This document shows, piece after piece, positions 1 to 8,297 of a stretch of DNA of 64,000 nt. Every line of letters starts with the position of its first letter. Within the stretch, counting starts at the first letter, position 1. Made by a program: the position numbers and the translations under genes. Origin of the DNA: Chitinophaga filiformis (GTDB taxonomy: Bacteria; Bacteroidota; Bacteroidia; Chitinophagales; Chitinophagaceae); contig NZ_FNBN01000003.1 in the NCBI RefSeq assembly GCF_900102545.1, forward strand, positions 859,461-923,460, given 5' to 3'. The notes beneath the pieces were generated by a model that ran no database searches, had not been told where the DNA came from, and was given only the letters and a program-made list of their open reading frames with translations.

Positions 1-447
1 CTGTTACAGTTTACCCGTCAGCTGATTGCCCTGCGGAAAGCACATCCTGCCTTTTGTCGCAGGCGCTGGTTCCAGGGGCAGCCTATTAAGGGCATCGGCC
101 TGGAAGATATTGCCTGGTTCCTGCCGGATGGTACTGAAATGTCGGATGAACACTGGAGTCACGATTTCGCAAAGTCGATGGCCGTATTCTTTAATGGAAA
201 AGGATTGCATGTCTCCGGTCCGAAAGGAGAGCAGATCGTGGACGATAGCTTCTATATTATTTTTAATGCACATTATGAACCGCTCGAATTCAGGTTACCG
301 CATGAAAAGTATGGGCATAACTGGAAGAAAATGCTGGATACAAAAGATCTGCAGGTAACAGCCGGAGAAGAAGTGTATACCGGTGAAGGCGTGATAAAAG
401 TAGATGCGCGTTCAGTAGTGGTGCTACAGCATAAACTCATGCACTGA
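1..447 (+). CDS. glgX: glycogen debranching enzyme GlgX, C-terminal part
   Basis: This is the 3' end of a gene that enters from the left edge; frame 1 is open from base 1 to the TGA at 445-447 (148 residues). The visible segment has the C-terminal signature of isoamylase-type debranching enzymes: an LRKAHPAF helix end, a W-F-x-P-D-G-x-E-M stretch, then a small beta domain with MAVFFNG and an FNAHYE strand. Family members hydrolyse alpha-1,6 branches of glycogen or limit dextrins in the cytoplasm. The catalytic barrel lies outside the window, so activity cannot be checked. A GNAT gene converges on it 8 nt downstream. GlgX rather than another GH13 enzyme is judged from the C-terminal motifs only. 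Confidence 0.85.
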   Translation: MLQFTRQLIALRKAHPAFCRRRWFQGQPIKGIGLEDIAWFLPDGTEMSDEHWSHDFAKSMAVFFNGKGLHVSGPKGEQIVDDSFYIIFNAHYEPLEFRLPHEKYGHNWKKMLDTKDLQVTAGEEVYTGEGVIKVDARSVVVLQHKLMH

Positions 448-455
448 CAGATGAC

Positions 456-959
456 TTAATTAATGAAATACATGAATGCGGTGCTGTTCCCGGGCAACTG
501 TACCATCTTCTCGTGGTGCAGGCCTATCTTGTTAAGGAGGGTGATAGCATGTATATTTTTTTCTGTCGTAATAGCTGCTACACGGGGCAGCTTCAGTGTT
601 ATCAAAGCATAGTCTTTTACAGCACTGGCTGCCTCGAAAGCATAACCCTTGCCAGTATATTCAGGAAGAAATGCAAAACCTATGTCTACTTCTTCCAACC
701 CGGTCCTTTTAATCAATCCCGTCATTCCTACGGGAGTATGCTCATCTTTCAGCGCTACCATATATAGTCCGAATCCAAAGCGGTCATAACTGGCCAATGG
801 TCCGTTTACCAGGTAGTTGCGGGCGTCATCTATTCCCCTGATATTCCTGTCGCCGATATATGTCAGCCAGATCTCCGTGTTTAATAACTGGAAAATAAAA
901 GGGGCATCGTCAATGGTAAACTGGCGGATAATCAATCTGGATGTTTCACAGACAAGCAT
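456..959 (-). CDS. GNAT family N-acetyltransferase (RimJ-like)
   Basis: This 167-residue protein opens with the typical ETSRLIIRQF strand of the RimJ/RimL branch and has an acetyl-CoA loop region (PEYTGKGYAFEA) followed by a TTEKN/AITLLNKIGL segment, as in ribosomal-protein or small-molecule acetyltransferases. I chose the ATG at 959 because translation from an upstream ATG at 1010 would add 17 residues before the conserved first strand. It is divergent from the DUF1905 gene starting at 1022 and convergent with glgX. The substrate cannot be deduced. It is cytoplasmic, with no signal peptide or membrane segment. Confidence 0.85.
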   Translation of the reverse strand: MLVCETSRLIIRQFTIDDAPFIFQLLNTEIWLTYIGDRNIRGIDDARNYLVNGPLASYDRFGFGLYMVALKDEHTPVGMTGLIKRTGLEEVDIGFAFLPEYTGKGYAFEAASAVKDYALITLKLPRVAAITTEKNIHAITLLNKIGLHHEKMVQLPGNSTAFMYFIN

Positions 960-1021
960 AAGGCAATTTCTATAATTGTTAAATTTCAAAGCTATTAAGT
1001 AAGTTAGCAAAAAAAAGCAAG

Positions 1022-1528
1022 ATGGTTAAGTATACCGCCACCATGTTGAAATTTGACAAGCAGGGAGAGAAAACAGGATGGACATATATTGTTATTCCTG
1101 AGGATCTTGCACAACAGTTGAAGCCGGGGAACAAGAAGTCTTTCCGAGTAAAGGGGAAGCTGGATAAACATGCAATCGAGGCGGTGGCATTGATGCCAAT
1201 GGGGGATGGCTCGTTCATTATGCCGGTGAATGCGGAGATGCGCAAGGCGATCGCCAAAAGGGCAGGAGCCCAGCTGACGGTACAGATCGAAGAGGATGAT
1301 AACCCGGACCCTGTTTCATCGCCGGAACTGATGGAATGCCTGGCGGATGAGCCGGAGGCACTGGCGTTCTTTAACAGCCTTGCCAAAGGGCACCGGAACT
1401 ATTTCATGAAGTGGATTGAAAGTGCCAAAACTGAGCCTACAAAAGCCAAACGTATTGCACAGGCAGTAACAGCCCTGGCGCGGAAGCTGGATTACCCCTC
1501 AATGATGAGAGCGAACAAGGGAAAGTAA
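1022..1528 (+). CDS. YdeI/OmpD-associated family protein with DUF1905 domain
   Basis: The 168 residues form two parts. The N-terminal DUF1905-type beta domain contains GWTYIVIPEDLAQQL and a KGKLDKHAIEAVALMPMGDGSF stretch. The C-terminal half has the YdeI-type helical segment (LAKGHRNYFMKWIESAKTEPTKAKRIAQAV). YdeI-type proteins have been linked to bacteriocin or peptide tolerance in enterobacteria; the role in Bacteroidota is not established. There is no signal peptide. The CvfB-like gene begins 30 nt downstream with its own -7 box, so the two may be transcribed separately. Confidence 0.85.
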   Translation: MVKYTATMLKFDKQGEKTGWTYIVIPEDLAQQLKPGNKKSFRVKGKLDKHAIEAVALMPMGDGSFIMPVNAEMRKAIAKRAGAQLTVQIEEDDNPDPVSSPELMECLADEPEALAFFNSLAKGHRNYFMKWIESAKTEPTKAKRIAQAVTALARKLDYPSMMRANKGK

Positions 1529-1531
1529 TCG

Positions 1532-1539
1532 TACCTTTG
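1532..1539 (+). promoter_or_regulatory. Bacteroidota -7 box (TACCTTTG)
   Basis: TACCTTTG matches the TAnnTTTG consensus of the Bacteroidota primary sigma factor and lies 19 nt before the ATG of the CvfB-like gene. I do not see a convincing -33 TTTG partner. Confidence 0.6.
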
Positions 1540-1558
1540 CGGCTAAATAAGAGATTAC

Positions 1559-2392
1559 ATGTATAAAGTAGGTGAATACAACCTGTTGCGGGTTAAGAAG
1601 GAGAGTGAGTTCGGTTTGTTCCTGGATGGGGGAGAACAGGAGATCCTGATGCCTAAACGCTTCGTGCCAGAGGGGGCAAAAAAAGGAGATGAGCTGAGAG
1701 TATTCATTTATCATGATTCGGAGAACAGGCTGACGGCTACCAACCAGGAGCCATATGGTATAGTAGGAGATATCGTTAACCTGAAAGCGACCGGTGTGAC
1801 AGAGCAGGGCGCCTTCCTGGACTGGGGACTGATGAAAGACCTGTTTGTGCCTGCGTCCAAACAGATCAGCAAAATGCATCCCGGACAGGATTACCTGGTA
1901 AAAATCTACCTGGATGAACTGACGAACAGGGTGGCTGCGACAGAAAAAATAGACCCCTATTTAAGCAATGAAAACCTGACGGTAAAAGAACTTGATGTTG
2001 TAGATATGATCGTATACCGTCGTTCCGAAATAGGTTTTGTAGTAATCATCAATAACCAGCATACAGGTATCCTGCATTACAGTGAAGTGTTTGGTCCTGT
2101 AGATATAGGAGATAAACTGAAAGGCTTTATCAAATCCATCAAAGGTGATAAAATAGACGTAGTAACCGGCAAACCTGGTTATGACAGGGTAGAAAGTGAG
2201 GCCGATAAGATACTGCGCCTGCTGAAAGAAAATGATGGCTACCTCCCTTACCATGACAAGTCAGATCCGGAAGAGATCTATGAGTTCTTCAGCATGAGTA
2301 AGAAAACTTTTAAAATGACTACCGGCGCCTTGTATAAACAACGTAAGATCATCTTCACCCAAACAGGTATTAAACTGGTTGATGAAGATTAG
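1559..2392 (+). CDS. cvfB: CvfB-like S1 RNA-binding protein
   Basis: The 277-residue protein has the layout of the CvfB family. Three consecutive S1-type OB-fold segments lie at roughly 5-65, 70-135 and 145-215 (note GAFLDWGLMKDLFVP and GFVVIINNQHTGILHYSEVF). A winged-helix-like C-terminal domain contains LKENDGYLPYHDKSDPEEIYEFFSMSKKTFK. CvfB was first studied as an RNA-binding virulence regulator in Staphylococcus; in Bacteroidota it is a conserved cytoplasmic protein of unclear role. Length and domain order are normal. A -7 box at 1532-1539 and a strong terminator at 2425 suggest a monocistronic unit. Confidence 0.85.
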   Translation: MYKVGEYNLLRVKKESEFGLFLDGGEQEILMPKRFVPEGAKKGDELRVFIYHDSENRLTATNQEPYGIVGDIVNLKATGVTEQGAFLDWGLMKDLFVPASKQISKMHPGQDYLVKIYLDELTNRVAATEKIDPYLSNENLTVKELDVVDMIVYRRSEIGFVVIINNQHTGILHYSEVFGPVDIGDKLKGFIKSIKGDKIDVVTGKPGYDRVESEADKILRLLKENDGYLPYHDKSDPEEIYEFFSMSKKTFKMTTGALYKQRKIIFTQTGIKLVDED

Positions 2393-2424
2393 TTGTTGCT
2401 AAGGTCAACTCATCAAAATAAAGC

Positions 2425-2463
2425 AAGAGCTGTATCAAATTACTTTTGACACAGCTCTTTTCA
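2425..2463 (+). terminator. intrinsic terminator after cvfB
   Basis: AAGAGCTGT at 2425-2433 pairs with ACAGCTCTT at 2451-2459, extended inward by TCAAA/TTTGA after one mismatch. The hairpin is followed by a T-rich run. It lies 33 nt after the stop codon of the CvfB-like gene. Confidence 0.85.
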
Positions 2464-2926
2464 TTTAATCAACTAGCGTCATAAATATTAATAGCGACAG
2501 CGGAAGTAGCACGCGGTTTAAGATGGGGATATCGGGCCTTCGGCTCTCCGGTGCCACGACCCGATGTCGTCCAATCCATATTCAGCCCCTATTCGCCTGG
2601 CAACGCCCGATAGTCTTCCAGAGAGGCGCCGACCCACATCCCATACTGAAACCGGAGCAACTCAGCGTAGTAGAAAAGGAGTTATATTAAACTACTTTGG
2701 TCCAGCCCTTGTTTTATTCGGATACCTGATGGAGTTGGGTAGTGATTTAAGCTGTACCCCTCATCTCTTGAATGAATACTTAAACATTGAACATCAGTTA
2801 TTTAATCCCGTCAGCTAAAAAAAGCAATCGTTTGCGTGGTACCCATTCCTTTCTTGTGCGACATCTATGTTAAGCCTGGCTTTACCTAGCCGGTAGCCAC
2901 GCCATTATTCTATGTGAAAACCTTAA
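2464..2926. other. GC-rich, hairpin-rich orphan segment without a credible gene
   Basis: About 460 nt separate the cvfB terminator from the GH5/GH18 gene. The segment has a long-range stem of GATATCGGG (2528-2536) with CCCGATGTC (2560-2568), one mismatch, enclosing a CGG-CTCT-CCG mini-hairpin (2541-2550). A second inverted repeat is GCGTGG (2834-2839) with CCACGC (2897-2902). Open frames are short on both strands: 84 codons at 2564-2818 forward, and reverse pieces of about 36 codons (2581 down to about 2474) and 29 codons (about 2907 down to 2818). None resembles a protein I know. It could be a decayed mobile element, an interspersed repeat or a structured RNA or leader. Confidence 0.4.
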
Positions 2927-2935
2927 ATGCCCTCT

Positions 2936-5900
2936 ATGAAGATCCATTACACGAACCGGTTGTGCGTAATTCCACAAAATTTGCGTCAACTAAGACTATT
3001 TTGTTCACTGCTTTTGCTCGCCCTGTGCCTTGGGGCCGGGCAGGCCTACTCCCAGTTGACCCGCCTGCGGGCCGATGGGAAACGTATTGTCAATGCCAGT
3101 AACCAGGAAGTGATCCTTAAAGGGATCAACGTTGGTGGCTGGTTATTGCAGGAAGGTTATATGATGAAACCCGGTGGCGGCGGTACCCAATGGTCCGTTA
3201 AAAAGCGCCTGTACGATCAGGGGCAGAGCGATGCTGCTGTCGAAGCTTTTTATCAGAGCTGGCGTGACAACTTCATCACCAAAGCTGACGTCGATTACAT
3301 TGCGTCTCTGGGTTTTAACAGTATCCGTCTGCCCCTGCACTATGATCTGTTCCTGACACCTGCACAACGTGCAGTCAGAAATGGCGTTGCACGTAACTCA
3401 TCAACCTACAACAGCTATGTTAGCTCGCTGACCTCCTGGTACAACAGCAACACCCTGTTTAATGACGCTAACCTGGAAGGTTTCCGTCTCACGGACAGTT
3501 TGCTGAAATGGGCTGCTGCCAACAAAATGTATGTGGTATTGGACCTACACGCCGCTCCTGGTGCTGCCGGTACTGATGCTAACATTGCAGATGCATTTGT
3601 GGGCAACGACCTGTGGAACAAATCTATTTATCAGGATATCACAGTACGCTTATGGCAGCGTATATCTGCCCGTTATATCAACGATGACAGGATTGCGTTC
3701 TATGACCTGATCAATGAGCCTAACAATGTACCAGCCAACCAGACTATTCATGCGCTGTTTGAACGCCTGATCAACGCTATCCGTGCACAGGGCGATACAC
3801 ACCTGCTCATGATCGAAGGTAATGGCTGGGGTAACCAGTATAATTACCTGGAACCATTTACATTCACTAACAGAAGTAACCTGGTGTATAACGCTCACCG
3901 TTACGGTACTTCTACTTCTCCTACTACCACTGGTGGTGATCCTAACCAGATCAATGAACTGGGTACCATTAACAATTTCCGTAACACTCACAACGTACCT
4001 GTAGTGGTAGGTGAAACCGGTGAGAACAGCGCTGACTGGCTGCGTGCTAATATCGCTGCAATGAATACTGCCGGAGTGGGTTGGTTCCACTGGACTTACA
4101 AACGCTTCGATGCTGGCGAGAATGCCGCATTACTCCGTATTCCTCCTCCTTACCTGGTAGATGGTGCCGCTAACATGAGCGCTGTATTGAACAATATCAA
4201 ATTTGCCAATAACGTAAAGAACGTGAATACTATCGCAGCAGTAGCTCCTGGTAAAAGCTCTGCTAATGCACCTATCGGTAAAACCGTATGGCTGCAGGGC
4301 TTCAATGGTAAATATGTTACATCCAAAAATGGGGTAGGCGCTATGTGGTGTGATGCTGATGCACCTCAGGCCTGGGAACTCTTCCAGGTAGTGGATGCCG
4401 GCGACGGCAAAGTGGCGCTGAAAGGTAATACCGGTAACTACGTTTCTTCTGAAAACGGAGAACAGGCTATTACCTGTAACAGACCAACCATCCAGGGATG
4501 GGAGAAATTTGACTGGATGGAAACTGCCGACGGTAAAGTAGCACTCAGAGGTAGCAACGGACTGTATGTTTCTTCTGAGAATGGTACACAGGCAATGACC
4601 TGCACAAGACCAACGGTACAGGGATGGGAAGCATTTGCGTTTGGTATTGCAGGTACTAATCCTCCTGTTGAGAATCCAGACACCAGCGTAAACAATCCTA
4701 CACCTACTCCTAATAAATTCAAGGTAGTGGGTTACTGGCCAGGATGGGCCGGAAGTCCCAACACTACAGTAGTGCCTTACAATAAACTGACGCATATTAA
4801 CTATGCATTCATCCTGCCTAACAACAACGGTACTTTACAGGCACTGGATAATCCTGCTGCCCTGCAGGCGCTGGTATCGCAGTCACATGCTGCCGGTGTG
4901 AAAGTATCTATCTCTATTGGTGGATGGAATGATGGTAACGATCAGGGTTTTGAAAACCTGGCTGCTAATGCAGGTTCCCGTACTACTTTCGTAAATGCAG
5001 TCATTGCTTTTGTAAACCAGTACAACCTGGACGGTGCAGATATCGATTGGGAATATCCTGACAACGGAGCCTCTGCTAATAACTATGTATTACTGATGAC
5101 AGAACTGTCCAACCAGCTGCATAGTCGTGGTAAATCACTGACTGCTGCCGTAGTGGGTGAAAATGGCGCCAGCATCCTCAGTAGCGTATTCCCGCTGGTA
5201 GATTATCTGACCCTGATGGCATATGATGAAAATGAATACCAGCATTCTACTTACAGCTATGCACAGCGTTCACTCGCTTACTGGACAGGTCGTGGCTTAC
5301 CTAAGGAAAAGGCTATCCTCGGTGTGCCTTTCTATGGCAGACCTACCTGGGAGTCTTATGCACAACTGTTGCAGAGAGGAGCAAGTCCGAATGCTGATAC
5401 TTACCAGGGTGTAGGTTACAACGGTATTCCTACTATCAAGGCTAAAACTAACCTGGCATTCGATCAGGGTGGTGGTATCATGATCTGGGAGCTTTCTCAG
5501 GATGTAACCGGCGCTAATTCCCTGTTGAATGCGATCAACCAGGTGGTATTACAGAGAGGTGATACAACTACTACGCCTGATGATCCGGGTCAGAATCCTA
5601 ACCCGGGTACAGCTCCTATCGGAAAAACAATCTGGCTGCAAGGCAACAATGGTGGCTATGTAAGTTCTAAAGGTGGTGTAGGCGCTATGTGGACAAATGC
5701 TACTGTTGTACAGGGCTGGAATCAGTTCCTGGTAGTAGACGCGGGTAACGGTAAAATTGCATTGAGCAATAGTGGCCTGTACGTGTCTTCTGAAAACGGT
5801 GAAAAGAGCATTACCTGCAACAGACCAACTGTACAGGGATGGGAAGTGTTTGATTGGATCGATAACGGCGATGGTACTGTTTCCCTGCGTGGTAACAATG

Positions 5901-6310
5901 GTATGTATGTTTCTTCTGAGAACGGTGTAGCGGAAATGACCTGTACCAGACCAACTATCGATGGCTGGGAAAAATTCAACTACGGTATCGTTGGTACAGC
6001 AGCCGCTAAGACAATGGCAGCTGTACAGCCGGCAGATAAAACAGACCTGAGTGTTGAAGCGAATGGCAGCCTCCTGGTTTATCCTAACCCGGTTGCAAAA
6101 GGCAGCACACTGGTTGTAAATGTGAAAAAATACAATGCATCTGCTTCGGTGAATGTAGCTGTTATTGATGTGAACAGGAAAGTAGTGGTTTATAAGAAAG
6201 CCAATGCTGCTGTTGTGAACATCCCTACAGGCAACATGGCCAGCGGATTTTATATACTGATGGTAACTAATGGTAAAGATACTTATACCAGCAAGGTACT
6301 AATCCAGTAA
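2936..6310 (+). CDS. secreted GH5-GH18 bifunctional glycosidase with two fascin-like trefoils and T9SS sorting domain
   Basis: This 1124-residue modular enzyme has a signal peptide (about 1-38) and a GH5 barrel (about 55-405). The GH5 part has GINVGGWL, acid/base E261 in INEPNN and nucleophile E360 in VVVGETG. A fascin-like beta-trefoil follows (about 446-568), then GH18 (about 595-870) with DGADIDWEYP, catalytic E706 in DxxDxDxE. A second trefoil (about 894-1017) and a type-A T9SS domain (about 1045-1124, YPNPV...KVLIQ) close it. The GINxGGW start of the GH5 part recalls exo-beta-1,3-glucanases; GH18 indicates chitin hydrolysis. Together they suggest attack on fungal chitin-glucan walls (inference). 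The trefoils are likely carbohydrate binders. An ATG at 2927 would add three residues; 2936 puts a lysine close to the N terminus. Confidence 0.9.
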   Translation: MKIHYTNRLCVIPQNLRQLRLFCSLLLLALCLGAGQAYSQLTRLRADGKRIVNASNQEVILKGINVGGWLLQEGYMMKPGGGGTQWSVKKRLYDQGQSDAAVEAFYQSWRDNFITKADVDYIASLGFNSIRLPLHYDLFLTPAQRAVRNGVARNSSTYNSYVSSLTSWYNSNTLFNDANLEGFRLTDSLLKWAAANKMYVVLDLHAAPGAAGTDANIADAFVGNDLWNKSIYQDITVRLWQRISARYINDDRIAFYDLINEPNNVPANQTIHALFERLINAIRAQGDTHLLMIEGNGWGNQYNYLEPFTFTNRSNLVYNAHRYGTSTSPTTTGGDPNQINELGTINNFRNTHNVPVVVGETGENSADWLRANIAAMNTAGVGWFHWTYKRFDAGENAALLRIPPPYLVDGAANMSAVLNNIKFANNVKNVNTIAAVAPGKSSANAPIGKTVWLQGFNGKYVTSKNGVGAMWCDADAPQAWELFQVVDAGDGKVALKGNTGNYVSSENGEQAITCNRPTIQGWEKFDWMETADGKVALRGSNGLYVSSENGTQAMTCTRPTVQGWEAFAFGIAGTNPPVENPDTSVNNPTPTPNKFKVVGYWPGWAGSPNTTVVPYNKLTHINYAFILPNNNGTLQALDNPAALQALVSQSHAAGVKVSISIGGWNDGNDQGFENLAANAGSRTTFVNAVIAFVNQYNLDGADIDWEYPDNGASANNYVLLMTELSNQLHSRGKSLTAAVVGENGASILSSVFPLVDYLTLMAYDENEYQHSTYSYAQRSLAYWTGRGLPKEKAILGVPFYGRPTWESYAQLLQRGASPNADTYQGVGYNGIPTIKAKTNLAFDQGGGIMIWELSQDVTGANSLLNAINQVVLQRGDTTTTPDDPGQNPNPGTAPIGKTIWLQGNNGGYVSSKGGVGAMWTNATVVQGWNQFLVVDAGNGKIALSNSGLYVSSENGEKSITCNRPTVQGWEVFDWIDNGDGTVSLRGNNGMYVSSENGVAEMTCTRPTIDGWEKFNYGIVGTAAAKTMAAVQPADKTDLSVEANGSLLVYPNPVAKGSTLVVNVKKYNASASVNVAVIDVNRKVVVYKKANAAVVNIPTGNMASGFYILMVTNGKDTYTSKVLIQ

Positions 6311-6322
6311 GATATCTATACA

Positions 6323-6357
6323 GGAAGGACTATCACAAGGGTAGTCCTTCCCTTTGT
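6323..6357 (+). terminator. hairpin after the GH5-GH18 gene
   Basis: A perfect 10-bp stem, GGAAGGACTA (6323-6332) with TAGTCCTTCC (6342-6351), with a 9-nt loop and only a weak CTTTGT tail. It starts 12 nt after the stop codon, so transcription may partly continue into the small downstream gene. Confidence 0.65.
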
Positions 6358-6394
6358 AAGTCATTTATTTTCCCTCATGATAACCATTAATAGA

Positions 6395-6730
6395 ATGCGG
6401 AAATTCTACATGCTGGCGCTGATGGCCGGTAGCCTGGGACTCGCCCCTCAAAGAGCACAGGCACAAGCTCCTGCTACCTGGCAGGAACACTGGTTTGAAC
6501 ACAGCCAGGTAGTATCCAGTATGTTCCCCTGTGCTGTGAAGCCTGGGGAACATGATGCTACCACTCCGCTGAATATTTCTTTGTTGGATGTAAACAGGAC
6601 CGCAGTGGTCTATAAGAAAGCAAATGCGTGCGACGTTTCTATTAGCACCGGTAACGTAGCCGGTGGTATTTATGTACTGGTAGTAACAAACGGTAAGAAG
6701 TATTACACAAGGAAAATAGTTATACAATAA
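6395..6730 (+). CDS. small chimeric relic: signal peptide fused to a T9SS sorting domain
   Basis: This 111-residue open frame has a signal peptide, then the start of the next gene's mature protein (PATWQEHWFEH is shared almost exactly with 6802-8223). After about 25 divergent residues it passes straight into a type-A T9SS domain ending KIVIQ. The metallopeptidase and crystallin domains of the neighbour are missing. The sorting domain has VYKKANA and STGN like the upstream glycosidase and LLDVN and VLVVTNG like the downstream peptidase. I read it as a leftover of duplication and internal deletion or recombination between neighbours. An in-frame ATG at 6377 would add six residues. It may be a pseudogene, though the frame is intact. 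Confidence 0.6.
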   Translation: MRKFYMLALMAGSLGLAPQRAQAQAPATWQEHWFEHSQVVSSMFPCAVKPGEHDATTPLNISLLDVNRTAVVYKKANACDVSISTGNVAGGIYVLVVTNGKKYYTRKIVIQ

Positions 6731-6751
6731 GTCCTTTTTATTCATATAACG

Positions 6752-6780
6752 CTGCCGGATGAATGGTCCGGCAGTTTTTT
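6752..6780 (+). terminator. intrinsic terminator after the relic gene
   Basis: CTGCCGGA (6752-6759) pairs with TCCGGCAG (6767-6774), followed by six T. It overlaps a possible upstream start at 6763 of the next gene, which argues for the later start at 6802. Confidence 0.85.
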
Positions 6781-6801
6781 CTCACAATTCAACCCGTTTT
6801 T

Positions 6802-8223
6802 ATGCAAAAGTTCTACGCATTGGTACTCCTGGCCTGCCTGGCATTTCCCGTTATCCAGGTAAAAGCACAAACGCCTCCTGCAACATGGCAGGAGCACTGG
6901 TTTGAACACAACCAGAATGTTTCCCGTGTCTATTATGACAATGACCTGGCCCTTTATTTCGACAGTGACGTAAGCACTTCCGTCACCTGGCCCCGTCAGT
7001 ATCTTGGTGATGTATGGCGCTATACCAAGAAGACCTATGGTTCCTTTGGAACTGATCCGCACCTGTTTGCTATTTTGCATACCGGCAAATACAGCGGAGG
7101 GCATCCATCCACTTATTTTGATGCCAGTCATGACAACAGGAATGTGATCGACGCCGGCGCTGGTCCGTGGACAAGCGCTACGCAGGGCGATTACAATCTG
7201 CTTACACATGAAGTGGCCCATATTGTTGAATTAGGAGGAAAGAACATGCACAATTCTCCTGCCTTCGGCATATGGGGCGACAGTAAATGGGCTGAGATCT
7301 TCATTTACGACGTTTACAAAGGCTTAGGCCTGGAAAGCAGGGCAACATCTGCTTACAATGATTTCACTGCCAGCCGTGACGATTTCCCCAGAGCTAACAC
7401 GGCCTGGTTCAGGGACTGGTTTTATCCGATCTATAGCCAATATGGAGGCGCACAGGTATTGAACCGTTATTTTACCCAGCTGTCCCTGTATTTCTCAAGA
7501 TCCGGTACTAACTACAACAGCATGAACATGGGTGAGTTTGTGCATTTCTGGAGCGCTGCTGCAGGTGTGAACCTGAAGTCGCTGGCCACAAACGCTTTCG
7601 GCTGGACCAGCCAGTATGAATCACAGTTTATACAGGCGCAGCAGACCTATCCTTTCACCTATTCCACACCACCGCCTATAGCGGTAAGCCTGTTCCAGGA
7701 CATTAACTACGGTGGTTACGGTGTGTACCTGCCAGTGGGTAGTTATAACCTGGCCCAGCTAAAAGCATATGGCGCCCGTAATGATGATATTACTTCCCTG
7801 AAAGTAGCGCCGGGATACAAGATAGTATTGTATGCTGATGATAACTTTTCCGGCGCCAGTACCACTGTTACGTCAGATGTACCTTTACTGGATGTGGCTA
7901 CCTGGAATGATAAGGTATCTTCTGTCATCATCTCGGCTCTTTCTCCGGCAGAAAAAGCCTTGGCAAAAGAAGAAAGCACCGGTATCAATGTATTCCCTAA
8001 TCCATCTGTCAGCGGTGGTACCCTGACTGTGCAGGTAGAGAAATATGATGCGTCAAAACCTGTACAGGTGCAGTTACTGGATGTGAATAAGAAGGTGGCA
8101 GCATTTAAGAAAACAAATACACAGCGCGTATCTCTTGCTACCAGCAATATTGCCAGTGGGTTCTATATCCTGGTGGTAACAAATGGGGCGAAGGTATATA
8201 CGAAGAAAGTATTGATCCAATAG
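6802..8223 (+). CDS. secreted gluzincin-like metallopeptidase with beta/gamma-crystallin domain and T9SS sorting domain
   Basis: The protein has 473 residues. A signal peptide ends near KAQ. The catalytic-looking region has HEVAH (H136, E137, H140), with a possible third zinc ligand in WAEIF 25 residues after the second histidine. That HExxH-x24-E spacing is within the range of gluzincins such as the M60-like group. A beta/gamma-crystallin-type double Greek-key region follows (about residues 293-385: SLFQDINYGGYG, NDDITSL, NDKVSSV, the last two resembling N/D-N/D-x-x-S-S calcium sites). A type-A T9SS domain ends it (FPNPS...KKVLIQ). Peptidase activity is inferred from the motif; the exact family is not assigned. 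The start at 6802 gives a standard signal peptide and lies after the terminator. Confidence 0.8.
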   Translation: MQKFYALVLLACLAFPVIQVKAQTPPATWQEHWFEHNQNVSRVYYDNDLALYFDSDVSTSVTWPRQYLGDVWRYTKKTYGSFGTDPHLFAILHTGKYSGGHPSTYFDASHDNRNVIDAGAGPWTSATQGDYNLLTHEVAHIVELGGKNMHNSPAFGIWGDSKWAEIFIYDVYKGLGLESRATSAYNDFTASRDDFPRANTAWFRDWFYPIYSQYGGAQVLNRYFTQLSLYFSRSGTNYNSMNMGEFVHFWSAAAGVNLKSLATNAFGWTSQYESQFIQAQQTYPFTYSTPPPIAVSLFQDINYGGYGVYLPVGSYNLAQLKAYGARNDDITSLKVAPGYKIVLYADDNFSGASTTVTSDVPLLDVATWNDKVSSVIISALSPAEKALAKEESTGINVFPNPSVSGGTLTVQVEKYDASKPVQVQLLDVNKKVAAFKKTNTQRVSLATSNIASGFYILVVTNGAKVYTKKVLIQ

Positions 8224-8245
8224 TATTCGGCTCCCTATATATATG

Positions 8246-8277
8246 TAAAAAGGCTGTCCGCATGTGACAGCCTTTTT
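8246..8277. terminator. bidirectional terminator between convergent genes
   Basis: AAAAAGGCTGTC and GACAGCCTTTTT flank a 7-nt loop, giving a perfect stem with T runs on both strands. It separates the peptidase (+) from the efflux operon (-). Confidence 0.85.
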
Positions 8278-8297
8278 CGTCGATTTACATCCTTTCT

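Noticed and set aside
2564..2818. An 84-codon forward open frame as a gene.
   Set aside because: No recognisable motif, odd composition, and overlapping equally plausible pieces on the opposite strand. I treat it as part of an unexplained segment.
4130..4795. Long reverse frames inside the GH5-GH18 gene.
   Set aside because: They are antisense shadows of repeated trefoil modules; the forward frame has full catalytic motifs.
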